From NCBI GenBank assembly GCA_012735135.1, contig JAAYHY010000074.1, positions 1 through 53,240 on the forward strand: 53,240 bases of DNA, written 5' to 3'. Positions 17,603 to 25,330 of this stretch are shown here, piece after piece (position 1 is the stretch's first letter; each line of letters begins with the position of its first letter). The notes beneath the pieces were generated by a model, which was not told the origin of the DNA, searched no databases, and worked only from the letters and a program-made list of their open reading frames with translations. The stretch is from Bacillota bacterium. GTDB taxonomy: Bacteria; Bacillota; UBA4882; UBA10575. The position numbers and the translations under genes were made by a program.

Positions 17603-18784
17603 ATGGGCATGGGGGAAAGGAGCGACCGGCGCCGGTGGTTGGCGGGATGGCTGGGGATCCTGCTTATCCTGGCTTCACCGGCCCATGGTCAAGAGTTAAA
17701 TCCATTGGAACCGGTTTTGGACCAGGAAATTGCGGCCCTCGATCTGGAAGCGCTCACTTCTTTTCTGGCCCGGTTGGACGGGGAGACCCAGGAGCTTTTA
17801 CCCCGTTGGGATCTGAAAGGCTGGGTCCAGGGGGGTATGAAGCTGGATCTGGGCCAGTTACTCAAGAAGTGCGCCGCCTTTCTCGGCCGGGAAGTGGTGC
17901 TCAATCTCCATCTGCTGGGGAGGCTGATTTTGCTGGCGGTGATTGGCGGGGTCTTAAGCCATTTTCAGCAGGCCTGGGCCGGGGAGAGCATTGGCGGTTT
18001 GGTTGAAAATATTATTTATTTAATCCTCATGGGCTTGGCGGTGCAAAGCTTCACCACCACGTTACGGCTGGCCTATACGGCCCTGGAACGGGTGAACGAT
18101 TTCGTCATGGCCATTTTACCTTCGATCTTCACTTTGCTGGCGGCGGCGGGGGGAGTCACCCTGACCACCGTTTGCCATCCGGTGGTGTGGGGAGGGACCG
18201 GGATCGTGATCAGCATCATCAAGAACCTGGTGCTTCCCTTAATTTTACTGGCCGGGATGATCGGGTTGGTTTCCCGCTTGGCGAAGGGTTTTACCGTGAG
18301 TAAACTGGCGGAGGTTTCCCGGCAGGGCTCGATTTTGCTCCTCACCTTTCTTGTGACCATCTTTTTGGCGGTCGTTTCCCTCCAGGGGGTGACAGTGGCG
18401 ACCGTTGACGGCCTTGGTTTGCAGACGGCCAAGTTTGTTACGGGAAATCTGGTGCCGCTCGTGGGCGGGGTGGTCGCCGATAGCCTGGAGCTGGCCGCCG
18501 GGTGTTCCTTATTGATTAAAAACGCCCTCGGCGCCTTTGCCGCTTTGGGCGTTATTTTCCTCTGTATTTATCCGGCCTTAAAAATCCTGGTGGTGGCGTT
18601 TATCTACCGCTTGGCGGCGGTTTTTGTCCAACCGCTGGGCCAGGAGCGGCTGGCCGAATCCTTGCAGGAGATCGGGAAAACGGTGATGGTCATCTTCGCC
18701 GCCATCACGGTGGTCAGTCTGATGTTCTTCTTTTGCCTGACTATTCTGGTCGGGCTCGGGAACATGACCGCGGTCATGCGGTGA
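17603..18784 (+). CDS. spoIIIAE: Stage III sporulation protein AE
   Basis: Signal-like N-terminus and multi-TM protein of about 390 aa; operon position. Confidence 0.94.
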   Translation: MGMGERSDRRRWLAGWLGILLILASPAHGQELNPLEPVLDQEIAALDLEALTSFLARLDGETQELLPRWDLKGWVQGGMKLDLGQLLKKCAAFLGREVVLNLHLLGRLILLAVIGGVLSHFQQAWAGESIGGLVENIIYLILMGLAVQSFTTTLRLAYTALERVNDFVMAILPSIFTLLAAAGGVTLTTVCHPVVWGGTGIVISIIKNLVLPLILLAGMIGLVSRLAKGFTVSKLAEVSRQGSILLLTFLVTIFLAVVSLQGVTVATVDGLGLQTAKFVTGNLVPLVGGVVADSLELAAGCSLLIKNALGAFAALGVIFLCIYPALKILVVAFIYRLAAVFVQPLGQERLAESLQEIGKTVMVIFAAITVVSLMFFFCLTILVGLGNMTAVMR

Positions 18785-18936
18785 AGACGGGTGGCGTGCG
18801 AAAAGTGACCCGTGGAGAACCACGTATGACAAGTGGAAGGGAAAGAGCGGCGCGTAACAAGGGACGCGCGCGCGTAGCAGTAAAAGGAAGGGATAAGACG
18901 CCAGCCAATGAGCGGTAACGAACGGCGGGCAAGGGG

Positions 18937-19452
18937 TTGGTTCCGATGAAAGAAGCGCTGAAAAGTTTGTTGGCTTTAATTTTGTTGGCCGGTTTTTTGG
19001 AACTCCTGCTGCCCGATGATAAGATGCGCAAGTACGGGCAGATGGTGGTAGGTTTGATTGTTTTGTTCTCCTTCATCAACCTGGTGGTCCAGATCGGCCG
19101 GGATCTTCCGCTGAAGCTGCCGGAGGGTGGAGGGTTGGCCCCGCCGGCGACGGAGGTCTTAGTCGCCGATGGGCTGGATTTGCGGCGCCGGGGGGAGGAA
19201 CAGGCCGCCCGGCTTACCGCCGCGGGCATCCAGGGGGAAGTGGAGCGGTTTTTACGACAGATCACCGGACGGGAGGGGATCCGGGTGGAGCTTCTGCCGG
19301 CCGTAGAAAAGGGAACCCGGCCGGTGCGGGTGGTAATCCCGGCGGACACCGGGGTTCCGGTGGCTGTTTTACAAAGAACGGTCGCCGCGCTATTGGCGGT
19401 GCCCGCCGATCAGGTGGAGGTGAAAGAGGAAGGTGAAGACGGGCAATCCTAA
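18937..19452 (+). CDS. spoIIIAF: Stage III sporulation protein AF
   Basis: MKEALKSLLALILLAGFLELLLPDDKMRKYGQMVVGLIVLFSFINLV; operon position. Confidence 0.92.
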   Translation: MVPMKEALKSLLALILLAGFLELLLPDDKMRKYGQMVVGLIVLFSFINLVVQIGRDLPLKLPEGGGLAPPATEVLVADGLDLRRRGEEQAARLTAAGIQGEVERFLRQITGREGIRVELLPAVEKGTRPVRVVIPADTGVPVAVLQRTVAALLAVPADQVEVKEEGEDGQS

Positions 19453-20047
19453 AGGTCTGTTTGATCCGGCCAAAATAAAGGATCTCCTCGGCTTGCAAAA
19501 GCTTCCAGTTAAGGAGAGAAAGCTGGTCCTGACCGCTCTCTTGTTGGTGGGGACCGGTATTGGGTTTATGTTGTGGGGCGGAAGCATGGAATCGCCGCCG
19601 CCGGCGCCCAGCCCGGCACTGCCGGCCAAAGGACCGGCCCTTTTGGAGACGGCCGGCGAAGACTGGAGCGAAAGCCGTCTGGAACGGGAGGTGGCGGCGG
19701 TGCTTGCCCAGATTAAAGGGGTTGGACGGGTGGTCGTCGATCTCCATCTGGCGGCTACGGAAGAGACGGCTTGGCTTTACCGGGAGGAACGTCAGGAACG
19801 GGTGACCCCGGCGGAGCAGGGCGGGGAGACCCGGGAGCTTACGGTCCGGCGGGAACCGGTTTTCCAGCGGAAAAGCGGTGGTGAAGAGGCTCCGGTCGCC
19901 ACCGGAAAAAAGGCGCCTGTGATCAGCGGCGTGCTGGTGGTGGCGGAAGGGGCGTCCGATCCGGTCCTCCAGCGACAACTGGCCGAAGCGACCGCGGTTT
20001 TGCTGGGGGTCGCCCTCCACCGGGTGATTGTATTACCGTGGGGTTAA
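19433..20047 (+). CDS. spoIIIAG: Stage III sporulation protein AG
   Basis: One TM, ring-building-like domain LEREVAAVLAQIKGVGRVVVDLHLAATEE, GVLVVAEGASDPVLQRQLAEATAVLLGVALHRVIVLP. Confidence 0.93.
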   Translation: MKTGNPKGLFDPAKIKDLLGLQKLPVKERKLVLTALLLVGTGIGFMLWGGSMESPPPAPSPALPAKGPALLETAGEDWSESRLEREVAAVLAQIKGVGRVVVDLHLAATEETAWLYREERQERVTPAEQGGETRELTVRREPVFQRKSGGEEAPVATGKKAPVISGVLVVAEGASDPVLQRQLAEATAVLLGVALHRVIVLPWG

Positions 20048-20108
20048 TATTTAAAAAGTTTATAGGTAAAAAACGAGAAGTGGAGAAACTTAAAGGGAGG
20101 GTAGACGA

Positions 20109-20615
20109 TTGAGGTGGAAAAGACCCGAGCCATTCTTCGCCTTACTTCTTTTTGGCGCGAGTTTTCTCCTCTTGTGCGGGGTTGGCTTCTACAGCCGGCT
20201 TATTTCCGGCGCCCCTTCACCGGCGCCGCCCGAACCCGAGGGCGCGGTTGCCGTCGTGGCGGCGGAAGACAGCAGCGACCAGGCGGCCCTTGCTGAATTT
20301 CGCTGGAACCGGGACCGGGAACGAAGCCGTCTCCAGGAGACTTTGGAAAAAATGCTCCGCACCGCCGAAGGGGAGCAAATCACCAAAGTCCAGAATGAAC
20401 TGTTGGCTTTGGTGAAACGTCAAACCATGGAGAAGGAGTTGGAAAACCTCTTGACGGCGAAGGGTTATCCCTATAATGCGGTGGCCGTTTATCCGGAGGC
20501 GGTGGCGGTCATCATTAAACGGCAAGCGTTGAATCCGGTTGCGGTGGCTGAGATTGGGGAGCTGGTGACCAGGATCACCGGATACCGTGCGGAACAGGTG
20601 CGGATCATGGAATAA
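20109..20615 (+). CDS. spoIIIAH: Stage III sporulation protein AH
   Basis: One TM, then FRWNRDRERSRLQETLEKML...NELLALVKRQTMEKELENLLTAKGYPYNAVAVYPEAVAVII; operon end. Confidence 0.92.
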   Translation: MRWKRPEPFFALLLFGASFLLLCGVGFYSRLISGAPSPAPPEPEGAVAVVAAEDSSDQAALAEFRWNRDRERSRLQETLEKMLRTAEGEQITKVQNELLALVKRQTMEKELENLLTAKGYPYNAVAVYPEAVAVIIKRQALNPVAVAEIGELVTRITGYRAEQVRIME

Positions 20616-20724
20616 ACCCGGAAGACCGGGCCGGGAAAAACCGCTCAAGAAAAAGAGGAAATTTATAGGACGGTGCGGAATAGAAATAACGTTTTCCATA
20701 TGCCAAGCTAAGGAGAGTGGGACC

Positions 20725-21201
20725 ATGAACATAAAGGAAATAAAAGAACTAATGCAAATGCTGGTCGAGACCGATATTACCGAACTTAACCTGGAAAGTG
20801 ACGGCACAAAGATCGTGATCAAAAAGGGAGTTCCCGGAGTGGTGCAGCCGGTAGTTACGGTCACGCCGACCGCTTCTCCCGCGCCCGCGGCGACAGGAAA
20901 CGTGGCCCCGCCGGCCCCGAATCCCCCTCAGGAGAAGGGCGGGCGAACGCTGGCGTCCAACCAAGAGTATGTCTGCGCGGAGATTGTGGGCACTTTTTAC
21001 CGGGCGCCCGGTCCCGGGGAAGCCCCCTTTGTCCAGGTGGGAGAGATGGTGGAACCCGGGAAGACCTTATGTATTATTGAAGCGATGAAAGTGATGAATG
21101 AGATTGAAAGTCCGCTCCGGGGGAAGGTGGTAGAGGTTCTTGTCGATGACGCCGAACCGGTTGAATATGGACAACCCCTCTTCATCATAGAAAAAATCTA
21201 A
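20725..21201 (+). CDS. accB: Acetyl-CoA carboxylase biotin carboxyl carrier protein
   Basis: Biotinylation motif CIIEAMKVMNEIESP; MNIKEIKELMQMLVETDITELNLESDG. Confidence 0.96.
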   Translation: MNIKEIKELMQMLVETDITELNLESDGTKIVIKKGVPGVVQPVVTVTPTASPAPAATGNVAPPAPNPPQEKGGRTLASNQEYVCAEIVGTFYRAPGPGEAPFVQVGEMVEPGKTLCIIEAMKVMNEIESPLRGKVVEVLVDDAEPVEYGQPLFIIEKI

Positions 21202-21226
21202 CCAGAGGCCGGAGGTGTGATGATCG

Positions 21227-22582
21227 GTGTTTGGCAAGATTTTAGTCGCCAACCGGGGCGAAATCGCCTTGCGGGTGATCCGGGCTTGTAAAGAGCTGGG
21301 CATCGAAACGGTAGCGATCTATTCCGAAGCGGATCAGAATGCTTTACACGTGCGCTATGCCGATGAAGCGGTTTGTGTCGGACCGGCGGCGCCGGGGAAG
21401 AGTTATTTAAATATTATTAATATTATTAGCACCGCGACGATTGCCGGTGTGGACGCCATTCATCCGGGTTACGGGTTTTTGGCGGAGAATCCGCGCTTTG
21501 TCGAGATCTGCGAGACCCATAATATTAAGTTTATTGGCCCTTCCGCCCAGGTGATGGAGAAGATGGGCGATAAATCACGGGCCAAAAGGATCATGCGGGA
21601 ACAGGGGATCCCGGTGATTCCCGGTTCCGATGGGCCGCTTACGTCTGTCGAAGAAGCGGAAGAAGTGGCGGCCGCCATTGGTTATCCGGTCATCATCAAG
21701 GCCTCGGCCGGCGGCGGTGGCCGGGGGATGCGGGTGGTTTCTTCACCGGCCGAGCTGAAACAAGCGGTGCAAACCGCCCAGATGGAAGCGGAAGCCGCCT
21801 TTGGCGAGCCTGCGGTTTATTTGGAAAAGTACCTGGAAGAACCGCGGCATATTGAGATCCAGGTTCTCTTTGATGAGCATGGAAACGGCGTCTATCTTGG
21901 CGAACGGGATTGTTCCCTCCAACGGCGCCACCAAAAGATTTTAGAGGAGGCCCCTTCCCCGCGGGTCACCCCGGAACTCAGGAAAGCTTTGGGCGAAGCC
22001 GCAATTAAAGGAGCGCGGGCCGTCGGGTATACCAACGCGGGGACGGTGGAGTTTCTCGTTGATAAAGATGACCGGTTTTACTTTATGGAGATGAACACCA
22101 GGATCCAAGTGGAGCACCCGGTCACCGAGATGATTACCGGTATTGATCTGGTTAAGCAGCAGATTTTAATCGCCGCCGGCGAGAAGTTGCCTTGGCGGCA
22201 GGAGGAGATTACCCTTCGTGGTCACGCCCTGGAATGCCGGATCAACGCGGAAGATCCGGAGAAAAATTTCCTGCCCCATCCCGGACCGATCGATTTTTAC
22301 CATGCGCCCGGCGGACCGGGGATCCGGGTTGATAGCGCGGCTTATTCCGGGTGTGTGATTAGCCCCTATTATGATTCGTTGGTGGGCAAGCTGATTGCCT
22401 GGGGCGAGACGCGGGAGGAAGCCATCGCCCGGATGATCCGGGCCTTGGAAGAGTATGAGATTGTCGGGATTCCGTCGACCATCCTCTTCCACCTGGAGAT
22501 CCTCTATCATCCCGATTTTCTGAAAGGAGAATTTACGACGGATTTTATCAATAATTTGCTAAATGAGTTACAACCCGAATAA
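21227..22582 (+). CDS. accC: Acetyl-CoA carboxylase biotin carboxylase subunit
   Basis: FGKILVANRGEIALRVIRACKELGIETVAIYSEAD...KASAGGGGRGMRVV...FMEMNTRIQVEHPVTEMITGIDLVKQQI; GTG start. Confidence 0.97.
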   Translation: MFGKILVANRGEIALRVIRACKELGIETVAIYSEADQNALHVRYADEAVCVGPAAPGKSYLNIINIISTATIAGVDAIHPGYGFLAENPRFVEICETHNIKFIGPSAQVMEKMGDKSRAKRIMREQGIPVIPGSDGPLTSVEEAEEVAAAIGYPVIIKASAGGGGRGMRVVSSPAELKQAVQTAQMEAEAAFGEPAVYLEKYLEEPRHIEIQVLFDEHGNGVYLGERDCSLQRRHQKILEEAPSPRVTPELRKALGEAAIKGARAVGYTNAGTVEFLVDKDDRFYFMEMNTRIQVEHPVTEMITGIDLVKQQILIAAGEKLPWRQEEITLRGHALECRINAEDPEKNFLPHPGPIDFYHAPGGPGIRVDSAAYSGCVISPYYDSLVGKLIAWGETREEAIARMIRALEEYEIVGIPSTILFHLEILYHPDFLKGEFTTDFINNLLNELQPE

Positions 22583-22632
22583 AATTGATGCGGGTTGGGC
22601 CATAAGATTATTATTGTATGGAGGTGGCAGGA

Positions 22633-23037
22633 GTGGCCAGAGATTTTAATTCCGAACAAGAGTGGGACGAGAAAAACGGTACGATCCGGATTGCCAACGA
22701 AGTGGTTGGCGTGATCGCCGGACTGGCGGCGATGGAAGTCAAGGGTGTTTACGGGATGAGCGGCGGTATGGTCGATGGCATTACTGAGCTCTTGAAGAAA
22801 AAGAACCTGTCCAAAGGGGTAAGGGTGGAAGTCGGGGAGAAAGAGGCCGCCATCGATCTTTCAATCATTGTGGAGTACGGTTCAAAAATCCCCGAGGTGG
22901 CCGTGGCCGTCCAGGAGAACGTCAAGCGGGCCATTGAAAGCATGACCGGTTTGACGGTGGTGGAGGTCAATGTCCACATCCAAGGGGTGGAATTTCAACA
23001 GGAGGAACAGCCGCCGGAGGAAAAACGGGTAAAATAA
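22633..23037 (+). CDS. Asp23/Gls24 family envelope stress response protein
   Basis: GTIRIANEVVGVIAGLAAMEVKGVYGMSGG...LTVVEVNVHIQGVEF; probable GTG start after GGAGGTGG. Confidence 0.93.
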   Translation: MARDFNSEQEWDEKNGTIRIANEVVGVIAGLAAMEVKGVYGMSGGMVDGITELLKKKNLSKGVRVEVGEKEAAIDLSIIVEYGSKIPEVAVAVQENVKRAIESMTGLTVVEVNVHIQGVEFQQEEQPPEEKRVK

Positions 23038-23062
23038 ACGGGGGCAAGGAGGAAAGAATGGG

Positions 23063-23596
23063 ATGAAGATTTCTTACCGCGTGGTAATTATCTTTAGTTC
23101 ATTGGTCATGTTTGTGCTTGCTGTCTTCTTTTTCGGCCTGTTGCTGGGGAAAGATGTTTTTCAGACCCTTGGGGTGTTTAGCGTGGGGGAAGAGGGTAAG
23201 ATCTTTAAACTCCTGGCGTTTCTCTTTTTCTTCGTCCTCTTCGTCCTCCTCTGGATGGCCGGGTTGCATACGAAAAAGGAATTAAGAACCATTATCCATG
23301 AAACCGAGTTGGGTGAGGTCCGGATCTCCTCGCCGGCCGTGGAGGCATTGGCCTTGCGGGCCGTGAAGAAGATCAGAGGGGTGAAGGAAGCGGAAATCCG
23401 GGTTTTAACCGAAAACAATTGCCTCAGTTTTCAGGTGGGGATCGTCAGTTCTCCCGATCTCAATATCCCCCAGTTGATCTATGAGATCCGGGATGAACTG
23501 CGCCGGTATATCCAGGAGACGATTGGGATTCCGGTCAGCAACACGGAAGTAACCGTGACAAGAGTCTCCTCCGAACCACGGGCCAGGGTCGAATAA
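23063..23596 (+). CDS. amaP: Alkaline shock response membrane anchor protein AmaP-like
   Basis: Two N-terminal TMs plus Asp23-like domain; adjacent to asp23 and a DUF2273 gene. Confidence 0.85.
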   Translation: MKISYRVVIIFSSLVMFVLAVFFFGLLLGKDVFQTLGVFSVGEEGKIFKLLAFLFFFVLFVLLWMAGLHTKKELRTIIHETELGEVRISSPAVEALALRAVKKIRGVKEAEIRVLTENNCLSFQVGIVSSPDLNIPQLIYEIRDELRRYIQETIGIPVSNTEVTVTRVSSEPRARVE

Positions 23597-23609
23597 GGAG
23601 GGCGGATGG

Positions 23610-23849
23610 ATGGAAGAAAAAGATAACCACCAGCTTCTAAAGGTTTTAATGACCTACAAGGGGCGGATATTTTCGTCCTTGTTGGGGATTGTCACCGGGA
23701 TTTTAGTGCTCTGCCTGGGCTGGATTAAAGCTTTGTCTTTTCTCTTCTGCGTCTTAACCGGGTATTTGTTGGGCAGAAAAATCGATAGCGGCAGCGAGTT
23801 AAGGCTGCCCAGATTGACGAGGTTTTTTCAAAGACGACGATTTCAGTAA
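23610..23849 (+). CDS. DUF2273 family small membrane protein
   Basis: MEEKDNHQLLKVLMTYKGRIFSSLLGIVTGILVLCLGWIKALSFLFCVLTGYLLGRKID; context next to amaP. Confidence 0.85.
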   Translation: MEEKDNHQLLKVLMTYKGRIFSSLLGIVTGILVLCLGWIKALSFLFCVLTGYLLGRKIDSGSELRLPRLTRFFQRRRFQ

Positions 23850-23865
23850 CTCGAGGTAGACAACG

Positions 23866-24306
23866 ATGAGTAGACGTTTGGCAAGGGAATTGGCTTTCTT
23901 TGTGTTATTCCAGTATGATTTGGGGCGGGTGCCTTGGCGGGACGCGCTCCAGCGCTTATTGGCGGAGCATGAGCTTTCGCCGGAGGCGGTTACGTTTCTC
24001 CAGGCGGTGGTGGAGGGCGCCATCACCAAGCGGGAAGAGATCGACCGCCTGCTAATTCAATATTCGCAGGACTGGCCTTTATACCGTATGGCCAGCACCG
24101 ACCGGAATCTACTCAGGCTGGCCATCTACGAATTGTTGTACCGGAGTGACATTCCGGTGGAGGTTACCGTGAATGAAGCGGTGGAACTGGCGAAGAAATA
24201 TGGGGATGAGGATTCCGGGAAATTCGTTAACGGTGTTTTGGGCAGTGTGATCCGGGAAATTCGAAAATTAGTGGAGGTACCCGTCAAGGCCGACGGGAAG
24301 CCGTAA
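23866..24306 (+). CDS. nusB: Transcription antitermination factor NusB
   Basis: SRRLARELAFFVLFQYD...STDRNLLRLAIYELLYRSDIPVEVTVNEAVELAKKYGDEDSGKFVNGVLGSVIRE. Confidence 0.96.
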   Translation: MSRRLARELAFFVLFQYDLGRVPWRDALQRLLAEHELSPEAVTFLQAVVEGAITKREEIDRLLIQYSQDWPLYRMASTDRNLLRLAIYELLYRSDIPVEVTVNEAVELAKKYGDEDSGKFVNGVLGSVIREIRKLVEVPVKADGKP

Positions 24307-24322
24307 GGATAGGAGGATAAAG

Positions 24323-25330
24323 TTTGGGGTAAAGACAAGCGGTTCCACCTCCTCCGGCTACTATCTCGGTCTGGATACCAGTTGCTATACAACTTCTTTG
24401 GCGCTTACGGATGCGGAGGGAGGCGTCGTTCAGGATTGCCGCCGGGTCCTAACGGTGGAGAAAGGGGCAAGAGGGCTTCGACAATCGGAAGCCCTTTTCC
24501 AACATTTGAAGAACCTTCCCGAATTGGTGGAAGCAGGCGCGTCTTTCCGCCCCCTGCGCGGGGTGGCTTTTTCTGCCCGTCCCCGGCCGGTGGCGGGTTC
24601 CTACTTACCGGTCTTTTTGGCCGGAGCCAATTTTGCCCGGGTGATTGCGGCGACCGCCGGGGTTCCGCTTTTGCCCTCTTCCCACCAAGAAGGCCACATC
24701 CGGGCGGCCTTGGTGGGTTCGGGACTGACCAGCGAGGCCTTTTTTGGCTTGCATCTTTCCGGAGGGACGACGGAATTGTTGGCCGTCAAAAGGAAACCGG
24801 GAGGGTTCACCATCAAGCTGCTGGGAGGTACCTCCGACTTGCATGCCGGCCAGATGGTCGACCGGATCGGGGTTGCGCTGGGTCTTCCCTTTCCCGCCGG
24901 CCCCCATTTGGAGGCGTTGGCGGAAAAAGGAGAGGCGAAGCTCCGGCTCCCCGTGGCCGTGCAGGGCATGACGGTCAGTTTTTCCGGACCGACTTCCGCT
25001 GCTTTACGTTACTGGGAGAGCAAGGTGGCCCCCGCCGACCTGGCCCGGGCAGTCTTGGACTGCCTGGTGGAATCGGTTTTTCTTCTCCTCAAGGCCGGAG
25101 TGGAGACGGGGGAACCGGGTTGTCATGAAGTATTGATCTTTGGCGGAGTGGCCAGCAATGCTTACCTCCGCCGGGAGCTTGTGGCGCGGACCGCTGGACT
25201 GCCCCGGGGGCTTAAGGTGTATTTTGGGGAGACCGGATTATCCTCGGATAATGCGGTGGGCCTTGCTTTACTGGCCCGGGAGGCTTTGGCGGCCGGCGCC
25301 GGGGAAGGGGGAAAAAGCCGTGGGGAATAA
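24323..25330 (+). CDS. M22 / Kae1-TsaD-like glycoprotease-family protein (start codon problem, see findings)
   Basis: ORF track begins at TTG 24398, but the conserved N-terminus YYLGLDTSCYTTSLALTDAEG lies upstream in the same frame; SSHQEGH metal-site motif, HLSGGTTELLAVKR, LLGGTSDLHAGQMVDRIGVALGLPFPAGP. Confidence 0.8.
   Translation, partial: FGVKTSGSTSSGYYLGLDTSCYTTSLALTDAEGGVVQDCRRVLTVEKGARGLRQSEALFQHLKNLPELVEAGASFRPLRGVAFSARPRPVAGSYLPVFLAGANFARVIAATAGVPLLPSSHQEGHIRAALVGSGLTSEAFFGLHLSGGTTELLAVKRKPGGFTIKLLGGTSDLHAGQMVDRIGVALGLPFPAGPHLEALAEKGEAKLRLPVAVQGMTVSFSGPTSAALRYWESKVAPADLARAVLDCLVESVFLLLKAGVETGEPGCHEVLIFGGVASNAYLRRELVARTAGLPRGLKVYFGETGLSSDNAVGLALLAREALAAGAGEGGKSRGE

Noticed and set aside
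24382-25128. 248-aa G/R-rich ORF overlapping the M22-like gene
   Set aside because: Alternative-frame shadow of a clearly recognisable M22/Kae1-like sequence; low-complexity composition.
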